From Mesorhizobium carmichaelinearum (GTDB lineage Bacteria; Pseudomonadota; Alphaproteobacteria; Rhizobiales; Rhizobiaceae), in the NCBI RefSeq assembly GCF_900199455.1, contig NZ_FZQR01000005.1:248001-312000 (forward strand): 64,000 bases of DNA. Direction: 5' to 3'. How positions within the stretch are numbered: position 1 is the stretch's first letter; each line of letters begins with the position of its first letter. The notes below the pieces were generated by a model. The model was not told the DNA's origin, searched no databases, and saw only the letters and a list, made by a program, of their open reading frames with translations. Positions 16,540 to 24,569 of this stretch are shown here, piece by piece. Made by a program: the position numbers and the translations under genes.

Positions 16540-16842
16540 TTATTTCGGTATCTGCCGGCCTTGTTTGGGCATGCGGCTTTGCACGCTGCGCGGCTCCAGC
16601 CGCATGGCCGGGCCAGCTTCGGCAACCAGGATGCCGGCGACGCGGGCAAAGCCGGTGAACACTTTCATCGCGTCGGATTCGGAAATCTGCGCCGCGATCG
16701 CGGCACTGCAGGCGTTGAGCGCGCTGCGGTAGACATGGCCGCGCCGATCGATCGGCCAGCGCTGCAGGAAATCGGCGGCATCGCTGACGCTGTCGATCTC
16801 CTCGACATGTCCGTCCATGCTTACTTTGAGCGGCGTTTTCAT
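16540..16842 (-). CDS. DUF982 protein
   Basis: 100 residues. The sequence KTPLKVSMDGHVEEIDSVSD then AADFLQRWPIDRRGHVYRSA and LNACSAAIAAQ shows the DUF982 pattern (a strand pair, a helix with xRWP, then RGxxYxxA). DUF982 proteins are small, numerous in Rhizobiales and of unknown function. Start set at ATG 16842. A second DUF982 gene lies 99 nt upstream on the same strand. Confidence 0.85.
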   Translation of the reverse strand: MKTPLKVSMDGHVEEIDSVSDAADFLQRWPIDRRGHVYRSALNACSAAIAAQISESDAMKVFTGFARVAGILVAEAGPAMRLEPRSVQSRMPKQGRQIPK

Positions 16843-16941
16843 CGTACCCACGGCGTTCACCCTCGATCTCGGCGCGGCTTTCAAGCCGACGCTTATAAAC
16901 GCGCGAGGCCGCCAGGCGGTTGCATCGCCTTCGCGCGGGCT

Positions 16942-17223
16942 TCACGGGTTGGCGGCGGCGTCGAGCCAATCATGCGCCCGGCTTCTGCGCTTGGCCACCA
17001 ATATTCCCTGTTGCCGGGCGGCCTTGCTGAAGGCCTCGAAGGCGGTGCGCGGGCAGCAACTGCCCTCGACCGCCAGCCTGACCAGCCGTGCGGCCTCGAC
17101 ATAGGCGGGTGCCGTCTTGTCGGGCCATTGGTGCCGCAACGCCGTCTCGGCGTCGGCGACCGAGCCGACCAGCATGGTCTTGTTGTCGCAAAAGCGCAGC
17201 GTAACCGGCATGAAAGCCGTCAT
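16942..17223 (-). CDS. DUF982 protein
   Basis: 93 residues. It reads MTAFMPVTLRFCDNKTMLVG then SVADAETALRHQWPDKTAPA, YVEAARLVRLAVEGSCCPRT and AFEAFSKAARQQGILV, the full DUF982 layout. GGGAGG seven bases upstream supports ATG 17223. It forms a pair with the DUF982 gene at 16540; the role of such pairs is unknown. The two sit between rightward phage-like genes, against the direction of the module. Confidence 0.85.
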   Translation of the reverse strand: MTAFMPVTLRFCDNKTMLVGSVADAETALRHQWPDKTAPAYVEAARLVRLAVEGSCCPRTAFEAFSKAARQQGILVAKRRSRAHDWLDAAANP

Positions 17224-17309
17224 CGGCAAACCTCCCTCAGGCATGGTCGCGTCATAACGTGCGGGCCGGCGGCTGGTTCCATTAGCGTGCGTGCAAGCAG
17301 GGGGCCGGC

Positions 17310-17927
17310 ATGAGCGAGCGGCCGTTCATGCAGCTCTACGTCTCCGATTTCGTCGGCGACACGTTGCAGCTCTCCACCGAGCAGATCGGCGCCTACATGC
17401 TCATCCTGATGGCGATGTGGAACGCCGGCGGCCGGCTGCCCGACGATGACGCCAAGCTGGCGCGGGTGGCGCGGCTGTCGCTCAAGAGATGGCGTGCCAT
17501 CAGCGGCGACCTGTTGACCTTCTTCGAGCGCGAGGCGGGCGAGATCGGCCATAAGAGGCTGACGAAAGAGCTGCACAAGGCGCAGGTCAAAAGCGAGGCG
17601 AGGGCCGCCGCCGGCGCACGCGGCGGTGCCGCCACCGCCTTGAAAACAAAGGCGCATCCCCCAGCAAGTGCCGGCGCTTTGCCGCGGCATTTTCCAGACT
17701 CCAGAAACCAGAGTGAAAAAGCGTCCGCTTTTTCCCCCGCGGGTAAATACAAAACGGCTCCCGTCTTTTCGGGGAAAAAACCCGGCTGGCAGCGGCCGAA
17801 AACCCATACCGACGCCGCCAACGCCATCATCGAGGAGATCCGCAGCCATGACCGCAGCCGAACTGCAGCAGGCGACGAGGGCGCTGGCCGTGATGTTCTC
17901 ATGCTTCCCGCAATCCGCCCTGACTGA
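17310..17927 (+). CDS. DUF1376 (YdaU-like) phage replication-associated protein
   Basis: 205 residues. The DUF1376 domain occupies the first ~95: FMQLYVSDFVGDTLQLSTEQ, IGAYMLILMAMWNAGGRLPD and DAKLARVARLSLKRWRAISG. The rest is a basic, low-complexity tail. YdaU-type proteins lie beside phage replication genes and are thought to work in replication initiation. The last 80 nt overlap the next gene in another frame, a compact phage-like arrangement. Confidence 0.85.
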   Translation: MSERPFMQLYVSDFVGDTLQLSTEQIGAYMLILMAMWNAGGRLPDDDAKLARVARLSLKRWRAISGDLLTFFEREAGEIGHKRLTKELHKAQVKSEARAAAGARGGAATALKTKAHPPASAGALPRHFPDSRNQSEKASAFSPAGKYKTAPVFSGKKPGWQRPKTHTDAANAIIEEIRSHDRSRTAAGDEGAGRDVLMLPAIRPD

Positions 17928-18153
17928 TGTCGACATGCAGATGCGCGGCTATCTCAGTGCTGTGCGCGACGCCGAACTTGCCGACCTGCAAGCCGCCATC
18001 CAGCGCTTCGTGCGCGGCGAGGTGAAAAGCGGCAACGCCCAGTTCTGCCCATCGAGCGCGCAGCTCTGCATCGAGGTGCGGGAGCGGCGGGTGATGCGCG
18101 AGCTGATGGCGAGAAGGGCGGCGCAAGTGCCCGCGAAGCTGGTGACGGGATGA
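17848..18153 (+). CDS. Hypothetical phage-module protein overlapping the DUF1376 gene
   Basis: 101 residues if started at ATG 17848 (MTAAELQQATRALAVMFSCF). The chain is helical, with DLQAAIQRFVRGEVKSGNAQ then FCPSSAQLCIEVRERRVMRE. This pattern resembles the small protein that follows DUF1376-type replication genes in alphaproteobacterial prophages. It overlaps the preceding gene by 80 nt in a different frame. Function unknown. Confidence 0.65.
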   Translation: MTAAELQQATRALAVMFSCFPQSALTDVDMQMRGYLSAVRDAELADLQAAIQRFVRGEVKSGNAQFCPSSAQLCIEVRERRVMRELMARRAAQVPAKLVTG

Positions 18154-18170
18154 TCATCTCCGACAGGTCG

Positions 18171-18346
18171 GCGGGACAGCGCCCCCCTCTGGCCTGCCGG
18201 CCATCTCCCCCACTAGGGGGGAGATTGGCAGCGTCGCCCGCGCCGCCTTTTCTGCAACGCCGGCGATTGGCGAAGGCCGCGACGCATTCAATCTCCCCAC
18301 CTGTGGGGGAGATGCCCGGCAGGGCAGAGGGGGGCGCTGTCCCGCC
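18171..18346. repeat. Palindromic intergenic repeat, family A, copy 3
   Basis: Runs from GCGGGACAGCGCCCCCCTCT to GGGGGGCGCTGTCCCGC with the same internal stems as copy 1 (CATCTCCCCCACTAGG and its mirror). It is inserted between two genes of the prophage-like module, so the repeat has also spread into this module. Confidence 0.9.
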
Positions 18347-18396
18347 GGCCTCTCTAACCAAAAACACCACACCCCAAAACCCCAAGGAGCCGCCCC

Positions 18397-18990
18397 ATGC
18401 CCAGGAAAGCCAAAGCCGCCAAGCCGCAAGCCCCCAAATTGCCCAAGGGCGAGGCCGAGCAGGTGCGCATCCGCCGGGAGGTCGGCCATGATTTCGCGCT
18501 CAGCGACGACGCCTTCGGCCGCAAGCGGCTCAACGCCGGCACGGCTGAAGCGCGGCGCGTCTATGAAGTGTCGAATGACGGCTACACCTCCACCGGCGGC
18601 ATCGTGCGGGTGCGCAATGTCGATCCGCTGCTCGGCATCACCTCGCTGTCGCGCCAGCAGCGCGAGGCCGGCCAGCGCTACCGCGAGGATTTCCAGTGCA
18701 GCCAGCAGGCCAGCGTGAAACCGATGCGCTGGAGCGAGCGCGTCGACGGCGGCCGCCATGGCGGCGGCATCGCCGACAGCGTGCTCGACGCCGGTCGGGC
18801 GCATGCCGCCGCAACGAGGGCGCTATGCCATTGGGAGGTCGCGGCGGTGGTGCAAAAGGTCTGCTGCGCGGGCGGGTCGATCAAAAGCCTGGCGGAACAG
18901 ACCGGTGAAGGAAGGGACGTGGTGACGAAGCTCTTGAAGGTCGGGCTCGACCTGCTGGCAGTGCATTATGGGATGATGATGGGGCGGTGA
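18397..18990 (+). CDS. DUF6456 protein (prophage-type DNA-binding-like)
   Basis: 197 residues. The first ~60 are basic and Lys/Ala-rich. The DUF6456 core follows: DPLLGITSLSRQQREAGQRY then REDFQCSQQASVKPMRWSER, with VVQKVCCAGGSIKSLAEQTG and VVTKLLKVGLDLLAVHYGMM near the end. These match the family pattern of a VCC motif, a resistance-like helix and a final LAxHYG. Members occur in alphaproteobacterial prophages and gene-transfer-agent-like regions with unknown biochemical role. A strong hairpin 12 nt downstream closes the module. Confidence 0.8.
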   Translation: MPRKAKAAKPQAPKLPKGEAEQVRIRREVGHDFALSDDAFGRKRLNAGTAEARRVYEVSNDGYTSTGGIVRVRNVDPLLGITSLSRQQREAGQRYREDFQCSQQASVKPMRWSERVDGGRHGGGIADSVLDAGRAHAAATRALCHWEVAAVVQKVCCAGGSIKSLAEQTGEGRDVVTKLLKVGLDLLAVHYGMMMGR

Positions 18991-19001
18991 GGCGACGCAA
19001 C

Positions 19002-19028
19002 GATCCGGCCGGCGATGCCGGCCGGATC
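19002..19028. terminator. Strong hairpin between convergent genes
   Basis: GATCCGGCCGGC (19002-19013) and GCCGGCCGGATC (19017-19028) are exact inverted repeats with a GAT loop. It lies between the DUF6456 stop (18990) and the stop of the secreted protein gene (19047). No T tract follows on either strand. Confidence 0.7.
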
Positions 19029-19046
19029 CGTGTCACCGGGATCAGT

Positions 19047-19352
19047 TTATCCGCAGACGCGGACTTCCTCGACGATCCTGTGATGATGGCGCCAGTGATT
19101 GATCACTTCGATGTGGCAACGGTGGTGGTGCCGGTGGAAATAACGCGGCCTGTAGCCGTCATCGTAGGCGTCGTAGGGGCTGTAGACGTAACGGCCGCCA
19201 TAGTCCCCGTAGCCATCATAATAGTCGTTGCCGTAATAGTCGTTGTAGCCGCCGCCGATGCCGATAAAGACGTGACTGCGGGCGTTGGCCGGGGCGATCA
19301 TCGCCGCCGCCGAAGCAATGGCGATAACCGAGGCAAGCAGGAGCTTCTTCAT
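19047..19352 (-). CDS. Small secreted Gly/Tyr/Asp- and His-rich protein
   Basis: 101 residues. A clear signal peptide (MKKLLLASVIAIASAAAMIA, then PANA-RS) is followed by a Gly/Tyr/Asp-rich segment (GIGGGYNDYYGNDYYDGYGD) and a His-rich stretch (YFHRHHHRCHIEVINHWRHH). GAAGGAGGT precedes the start. Such proteins are common in Mesorhizobium. The histidines could bind metal, but no function is known. Confidence 0.85.
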   Translation of the reverse strand: MKKLLLASVIAIASAAAMIAPANARSHVFIGIGGGYNDYYGNDYYDGYGDYGGRYVYSPYDAYDDGYRPRYFHRHHHRCHIEVINHWRHHHRIVEEVRVCG

Positions 19353-19476
19353 GGCTACCTCCTTCTCAAGGTTGATCTAATATAACTCTCGGGACGCGGG
19401 CTCGTTCCATGGATTCGCAAGATGTGGACCGAACCTTGGTGTGGAAAGCCCTCGACAGCCCGGAAATGTGTATCGC

Positions 19477-19914
19477 CTACCGAGCCCAATCCACCTCGAT
19501 CTCGGTTGGCTTTGGCAGCCGAAACCGGCGCAACGTTACGAGGCCCGCCGTGAAGGTTATGATGTGGATCAAGACCCCCAGGTAAGCCCAAGGTTTGGCT
19601 GCCGCCACATTTCCATCCCAGTAGTTCTTGACCAGGAACAGCATCGAATTTGTAAAGGCAACGTATAAAGCAAGCTCCAAGAGGAATATTCCGGTGAAGA
19701 CGAGAAATCTTGGCAAGAATTTTGTCCTTGGTGCAATCGCGGCAATAATAATCGCGATAAATAACCCAAAGATGAGCGGTGCCGCTGGGTATTTTGCGAT
19801 ACGGACATGAAAAATGTAGGCGGCCTGGGAGACGGCGATTGCTCCGATAAAGGTGGCTAGCGCCAGTGCTATGACGTTGAGCGACAAGCGCTTCAGCAGA
19901 TCCATTGCGGCCAT
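19477..19914 (-). CDS. Hypothetical membrane protein with four predicted helices
   Basis: About 145 residues with four hydrophobic stretches: LSLNVIALALATFIGAIAVS, APLIFGLFIAIIIAAIAP, FLVFTGIFLLELALYVAFTN and AYLGVLIHIITFTAGLVTL. Start candidates are GTG 19923, ATG 19914 and ATG 19905; the region offers no decisive ribosome site. Its base composition is lower in GC than neighbouring genes, which may point to recent acquisition. Family not recognised. Confidence 0.65.
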   Translation of the reverse strand: MAAMDLLKRLSLNVIALALATFIGAIAVSQAAYIFHVRIAKYPAAPLIFGLFIAIIIAAIAPRTKFLPRFLVFTGIFLLELALYVAFTNSMLFLVKNYWDGNVAAAKPWAYLGVLIHIITFTAGLVTLRRFRLPKPTEIEVDWAR

Positions 19915-19923
19915 CCTGGGCAC

Positions 19924-20163
19924 GGATTTCGATCCTAGGCGTGTTGAAATTGTTCAGAATCTATTCCGCCCGGGAAGTGCTGCTCAATCAATCGCAAAAC
20001 CGAAGCTGTCTCAAGGGCATCAGTTTATGCGCATGCATTTCGACGAAGCTACAACCTGTCGAACTGGCTTGAGCGCGAGAGAGATTACACTTGAGCGCTA
20101 TGTGGCGGAACTGGCCGAGGCCCGATGAGCCGGGTTGGGATGGATGTTTCTGCAAAAAAGGGC
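19924..20163. other. Gene-free stretch
   Basis: About 240 bp of lower GC before the repeat at 20164. I see no convincing coding frame, hairpin or operator here. Confidence 0.5.
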
Positions 20164-20225
20164 TGAGCGCCGCGCTGCCCCTCATCCGCCTGCCGGCACC
20201 TTCTCCCCGTGAACGGGGAGAAGGC
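20164..20225. repeat. Half copy of palindromic repeat family B
   Basis: GCGCTGCCCCTCATCCGCCT, GCCGGCACC and the stem TTCTCCCCGTGAACGGGGAG match one end of the longer family B copies. It lies 9 nt beyond the stop of the acyltransferase gene and may form the 3' end of its transcript. Confidence 0.85.
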
Positions 20226-20234
20226 GGCTAAACC

Positions 20235-22211
20235 CTAAAACAGCGCCTTCTCAATCGGCCCTTCCAGCGTCTCGGCAAATGCCGTCGCCAGATGATGCCG
20301 GTCACGAAACGCCAGCCTGCCGCCGATGAAGACATGGCACTCGGTGGCGCCGCAGAAGCGGTCGGTGAGGTCGACGTAGAGCGTGTCGGGCACGCTTTTG
20401 ACCACGGCGCGCTCTTGCTCCGCGGCGCTGTCATTGGCGGCCTCGACCCTCGGCGTGTCGCAGCGCGAGGGGGTCTCGCGCCACCATAGCGCTCGGGCCA
20501 CGCAGGAATCGGCGAAACTGTCGCCGATCGGCGTGTCGCGGATGACAGCGGTCTCGACGCCGGCCTGGCTGAAGGCCTGCAATGTGGAACGCAGGCCGGC
20601 CTGCCAGCGCGCGGTCTCGGCCTTGCGGCCGGCGGCGGGCATGTCGCGCGTCAGATTGCTGATCGAGAATTCCGAGATCACCACCAGGCGCGGCTTGCGG
20701 CGGATGATGTCGGCGATTGCCTGTTCGCGCCAGGCGTCGCATTCGGTGTAGTCGCGCTTCAGCACCGCGCTGAAGGTCGGCAGCCGCGAGGCGCGGCATG
20801 AGGATTTGAGATAGGTGACCACTTTGGTGTCGTTGCGCTTGGCCGCCTCGACCAGCGGCGTCGACCAGTGGTCGGCATGCGAATCTCCGAACAGCACGAT
20901 GGTGTGGGCGGCGTCCGCCGCGCCGAAGGTGCAAGGTTTGGGCTTCACCGTGTGGAAGTCGAGCAGGCAGTTTTCGTCGGTGGCGCGGGCGGTGGAAGGC
21001 TGTTCGGCCGCCTGTTCGATGCCGCGCTGGGCCGAGTCGATATTGCCTGTGGCGAGATGCGCATTGGCATAGGCCACCGCCATGCCGACGCCGGTCAGCG
21101 CCAGCGCCGGAACCAGCGCTCGAACGCCAATGGTCAGCCAGCCGCCGCGCCGCGCCGGGTTCTCGATCAGATGATAGGTGAGGAATGCCAGCGCCAGTGC
21201 CAGTGCGCCGCAGCCAAGGCGCTGCGGAATGGTGAGATCCGGCGCCAGCATGCCGGCATAGACGATAACAGGCCAGTGCCAGAGATAGAGCGAATAGGAG
21301 AGCGCCCCGATCCATTGCAGAGGCGGCAGCGAGAGTGCTGCGGCGGGCGTGAGGGCCTGCCAGCCGGTTGGGCTGGCTGTGTGCTTATCGTGTTCTTCGC
21401 CGGCGCCGCTCAGCAGCACCAGCACCGTGCCGGCGACCGGCAGCACCGCGTACCAGCCGGGGAAGGGCAGGTCCTCGCTCAAGCAGAGATAGGCCGCCGC
21501 GATCAGCGCCAGGCCGAGCCAGCCCTGCGCTGCGCGCAGCCATGCGCGGTTGCGCAACAATGTTGCCGGCGCCAGCGTCGCCAGGCCGCCGGCCGCGAAC
21601 TCCCAGGCGCGCAGCGGCGAGAAGTAGAAGGCCCAGGCCGGCGAGAGGCTGGTCAGCCACAGGCAGGCGGTGAAGGAGGCGAGGCCGGCGATGCCGATCA
21701 CCGCGACCGCCATCCGCCGGCCGGGATGCAGCCAGGCGGCGAACAGCATCAGCGCCGGCCAGGCGAGGTAGAACTGCTCCTCCACCGACAGCGACCAGAA
21801 GTGGATGAAGGGGTTGCTTAGGGCATCCGAAGCGAAATAGTCGAACGACCAGCGCAGCAGCCACAGATTGATGGCGTAGGCCGAGGCGAACATCGCGCCG
21901 CGCGAATAGAGCGCCTGCTCCTGCGGCGCCATGATGAAAGTGCCGGCGGCAAGCGTCGCCACGATGACGAACAGGGCCGCCGGCAAAAGCCGCCTGGCGC
22001 GCCGCGCATAGAAGCGCCAGAGGTCGAGCCGGCCGGTCTCGGTGATCTCGCGCATTAGATGCGTCGTGATCAGCCAGCCGGAGATGACGAAGAAGATGTC
22101 GACGCCGGCAAAACCGCCGGGCAGGGCGGCGAGGCCGAAATGATAGGCAACGACGCCGCCGACCGCCAGCGCGCGCAATCCCTGTATATCAGGCCGGAAC
22201 GATGCCGCCAC
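20235..22211 (-). CDS. Membrane acyltransferase 3 (OafA/YrhL type) with C-terminal SGNH domain
   Basis: 658 residues. The N-terminal ~370 form an acyltransferase-3 domain: FRPDIQGLRALAVGGVVAYH, FAGVDIFFVISGWLITTHLM, RRARRLLPAALFVIVA and HFWSLSVEEQFYLAWP. After the last helix comes a periplasmic SGNH hydrolase-like domain starting IVLFGDSHADHWSTPLVEAA. This architecture O-acetylates surface polysaccharides. Start set at GTG 22211, preceded by AAGGAG six bases away; the frame is open further upstream without family character. Divergent from the tiny RiPP-like gene at 22462. Confidence 0.92.
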   Translation of the reverse strand: MAASFRPDIQGLRALAVGGVVAYHFGLAALPGGFAGVDIFFVISGWLITTHLMREITETGRLDLWRFYARRARRLLPAALFVIVATLAAGTFIMAPQEQALYSRGAMFASAYAINLWLLRWSFDYFASDALSNPFIHFWSLSVEEQFYLAWPALMLFAAWLHPGRRMAVAVIGIAGLASFTACLWLTSLSPAWAFYFSPLRAWEFAAGGLATLAPATLLRNRAWLRAAQGWLGLALIAAAYLCLSEDLPFPGWYAVLPVAGTVLVLLSGAGEEHDKHTASPTGWQALTPAAALSLPPLQWIGALSYSLYLWHWPVIVYAGMLAPDLTIPQRLGCGALALALAFLTYHLIENPARRGGWLTIGVRALVPALALTGVGMAVAYANAHLATGNIDSAQRGIEQAAEQPSTARATDENCLLDFHTVKPKPCTFGAADAAHTIVLFGDSHADHWSTPLVEAAKRNDTKVVTYLKSSCRASRLPTFSAVLKRDYTECDAWREQAIADIIRRKPRLVVISEFSISNLTRDMPAAGRKAETARWQAGLRSTLQAFSQAGVETAVIRDTPIGDSFADSCVARALWWRETPSRCDTPRVEAANDSAAEQERAVVKSVPDTLYVDLTDRFCGATECHVFIGGRLAFRDRHHLATAFAETLEGPIEKALF

Positions 22212-22461
22212 GAAAGCTCCTTCGTTGTGCCCAGCCCGCCGCGCATGTCGGCCTGGTCGGCCGATATCGCAATGCAGCAGTTCTTTCGCAGTGCAACATG
22301 GCCAGAAGAAGGAGGGAAAGAGGCAGGATGCCTCGACCCGCAACGATGGGACGGTCGCGAATGCCGGCCGGCGATCAGGAAACCTTGTTGGGCGTTTGCT
22401 TGACAAGCAAGGGCTTCCATAGCGACCTGCGCGGGCAAATCCCGGGGCATTGGGGCATTCC

Positions 22462-22548
22462 ATGAAGAAGACTTACGAAAAGCCGGTTCTCGTGAAGCGC
22501 AAAAAGCTGTCCGCCGTCGTCGCGTTCGTTGCGTCCGCCCCGATCTGA
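22462..22548 (+). CDS. Tiny RiPP-precursor-like peptide (lasso-type leader)
   Basis: 28 residues starting MKKTYEKPVLVKRKK and ending ASAPI. The Y-x-x-P-x-L arrangement (Tyr5, Pro8, Leu10) after MKKTYEKP is the recognition motif of lasso-peptide and related RiPP leaders in Rhizobiales. The usual glycine four residues after the leucine is a lysine here, and the usual Thr at the leader end is missing. Only eight to ten residues remain for a core. No RRE protein, leader protease or cyclase gene lies in the window, so this is an orphan or decayed precursor. A weak GGGGC precedes the start. Confidence 0.6.
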   Translation: MKKTYEKPVLVKRKKLSAVVAFVASAPI

Positions 22549-22658
22549 GCGCGCAGCCGGGCATTTTCGCCGATCCGTTCGTGGTGGCAATGCGACAGGG
22601 CGGGCTTTCCGGCCGCCGTCGCCGGGCTGACAGGTCGGCCGCCCTGCAAACGGCGGCT

Positions 22659-23191
22659 TTATGCGCTTCCGGGCCGCGATTCTCCACGCATAGGCGGCAC
22701 TGCCGCCCGTGCACCGCGCGCGGCATAGAGGCCGGCGGCGGCCACCATGACAACCAGGGCGGCAAACACCACCAGTTTCTGTGCCGTCGCGCCCTGCGGG
22801 CCGAAGGCGACGAAATACATGGTGCGGCCGGGGATGAAGGTCAAAAGCCCGGTGATGATCAGGCCGAAAATGTAGGTGCCCTGCATGATGCGGCGGTGGG
22901 CGGCAATGTCGCCGCCGCGTGCGGCGCGCACGCCGCGCCACAGCATCACCAGCACCAGAACCGATAGAAGGTGGATCGGGCTGAACGGCCCCACAGCCGG
23001 ATCGTCCAGATGAACAGGCCGGAGCCGGCGACCGTCGCCATCAGCGCCACCCAGACGCGGCCAAGCGCCCGGTGCAGCCGGTCGCCCTTGGTGCGCCAGA
23101 GCTGCATGGCGCCGAGCAGCAGCGCGGCGATAGCGATCAGCGCATGGAGCTGGATGATGGGCGAAGCGTGAAACAAGGGGCTGAGCGACAT
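22659..23191 (-). pseudogene. DUF2306-like four-helix membrane protein, frameshifted
   Basis: The N-terminal part (MSLSPLFHASPIIQLHALIA to GSGLFIWTIRLWG) lies in one frame. The continuation (PFSPIHLLSVLVLVMLWRGV to FIPGRTMYFVAFG) lies in the next. Joining them at the run of Gs and Cs at 22981-22996 gives a normal DUF2306 protein of about 175 residues, with the conserved histidines of HALIA and AHRRIMQGTYIFGL. One missing base would explain it. Either the gene is broken or the sequence has an error at this homopolymer. Confidence 0.75.
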
Positions 23192-23341
23192 CGGTGTTCT
23201 CCGCGAGAGGACGGATTATGGCCGAGAGGGCGCCGGAGCGGCAAGGGAGGGCGCAAGGAGGAATGCAGGACCGCTTGCCGCCTTGCTCGCCAGACGGCAG
23301 TCTCTGGAAGACGAGCCACCCTTGCTGATATAGAGCGCCAC

Positions 23342-24052
23342 ATGAAGGCAGAATTGAGCGCAAGACGGTTCCGGGTCGAGGTCATCGAGGAGCAGCCCCG
23401 GTCAGGTTTCGTGGGGGAAGTGACCGTCAATATCTTCGACGGCGACAGCTGGGTTGGCGCGTACAGGCGCAACTATCCGAGCTTCGGCGAAGAAACCTTC
23501 GAGCCGTTCGAGATCGACGGTGCCTGGTATGCGCTCTACTCCAGCGACTACACTGCGACGCGGGTGATGAGCCTGCCGGATTGCCGGGATCTGGGCGGCG
23601 AGGAGCCGGCGTCCGATGGCTTTTGCCCGGTCGAGCTTTATGTGCCGCGCTACAGGAAGGTGATGTACACACAACGGGCGACGGGCGAGCAGAAAGAGAA
23701 ATGGGTGTTCGAAGCCCGGGCCGAAACGTACAAGCTTCAGGAAGACAATGCGTATGATTATGGCTGGTCGATCGGCCCCTGGCTGTCGCTGAGCACCGGC
23801 TTTGTCGCCGGCTGTATCTGGGGCGACGATTCGACCTGGAAGGTCCAGGTTTTCGATTTGTCGGAGGCGGCCAAAGGCAAGATCGTCCGCACGGAGCGGT
23901 TCGGTCACTTGGAGCTTGCCGAGGGCATCTCGCTTGCCGATTCCCTCGACTTCGATCGCCACATGCCACACTGGGAGTTGCGGGCGACCGTCATCCGGCG
24001 CGAGCGCCGCGATGTCGCCACCGGCAAGCTTATCGATCCCTACGACGAATAG
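23342..24052 (+). CDS. Hypothetical 236-residue protein
   Basis: Soluble protein starting MKAELSARRFRVEVIEEQPR. It is rich in beta-strand and aromatic residues (GDSWVGAYRRNYPSFGEETF, YALYSSDYTATRVMSLP, CIWGDDSTWKVQVFDLS). No domain is recognised and no signal peptide is seen. Codon use matches neighbouring genes and the frame is long without an overlapping rival, so it is probably real. The ATG lacks an obvious ribosome site. Confidence 0.75.
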   Translation: MKAELSARRFRVEVIEEQPRSGFVGEVTVNIFDGDSWVGAYRRNYPSFGEETFEPFEIDGAWYALYSSDYTATRVMSLPDCRDLGGEEPASDGFCPVELYVPRYRKVMYTQRATGEQKEKWVFEARAETYKLQEDNAYDYGWSIGPWLSLSTGFVAGCIWGDDSTWKVQVFDLSEAAKGKIVRTERFGHLELAEGISLADSLDFDRHMPHWELRATVIRRERRDVATGKLIDPYDE

Positions 24053-24174
24053 GCTGCCGCAGCTCGGATGGCAGCGCCCGCAACCCGACGCGGATCGCGA
24101 CCAGACGCTGAGCCGGCCGGACGTTGCAGTATCCTACGACTTCGACTCCCGGATTGTTCCGTGCCGGCCGCCTC

Positions 24175-24330
24175 AAAAAAAAGCCCCACCGGCAGGGCCG
24201 GCGGGGCATTGATTGGAGGTCTACGATCGCCTGGGAGGCGATCCCAAAAGCAACGGGAACGGCGCGCGGAAAGTTTCACGGTCGCCAGCCGTGGCCGGTG
24301 AAGTCGAAGCCGCCCCTGAACATGGTGCTG
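24175..24330 (-). ncRNA. Candidate small RNA ending in an intrinsic terminator
   Basis: On the minus strand an eight-bp stem GATCGCCT / AGGCGATC (24226-24244) is followed by a terminator. Its arms GCCCCGCCGGC and GCCGGTGGGGC close on a CCT loop at 24184-24208, and nine Us follow (24175-24183). The one mismatch on the DNA becomes a G-U pair only in the minus-strand RNA. No reading frame leads into this terminator: the nearest minus-strand gene (GntR) ends 360 nt upstream. The 5' end shown is a guess. Confidence 0.55.
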
Positions 24331-24399
24331 GAAGCGACCTGACATCCCGATATCCGCAACGCTCTCGCGGCGGGGGAAGGGTCGGTTCGGGCTGCCGTT

Positions 24400-24530
24400 A
24401 GAGCGTTTCACAGTTTCATGGAAACGGCGAACCGCTCTAACTCTTTGTTTTGACGCAATTCCCAAGGGAAAGCGCTATGCGCTTTTCCCGGGAAAACCGC
24501 TCACACTTTTCCTGGAATTGCTCTAGAATC
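24400..24530. repeat. RIME-like palindromic intergenic repeat
   Basis: Contains GAGCGTTTCACAGTTTCATG, GAACCGCTCTAA, a stem around AAGCGCTATGCGCTTTTCCC and a final GGAATTGCTCTAGA. The arms AGAGCG and CGCTCT and the GAATTGCTCT end resemble rhizobial intergenic mosaic elements. With the small-RNA candidate it accounts for most of the gene-free stretch 24053-24569. Confidence 0.65.
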
Positions 24531-24569
24531 GGCCCGCTCGCGCTTTCGCCGCGGCAGGTTTCAGTCGAC

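Noticed and set aside
16264..17313. A 349-codon plus-strand frame across repeat B and the two DUF982 genes
   Set aside because: It runs through a repeat and antisense to two recognisable DUF982 genes; no family character.
13173..18990. Calling the module a complete prophage
   Set aside because: No integrase, terminase, capsid, lysis genes, tRNA or att duplication could be found.
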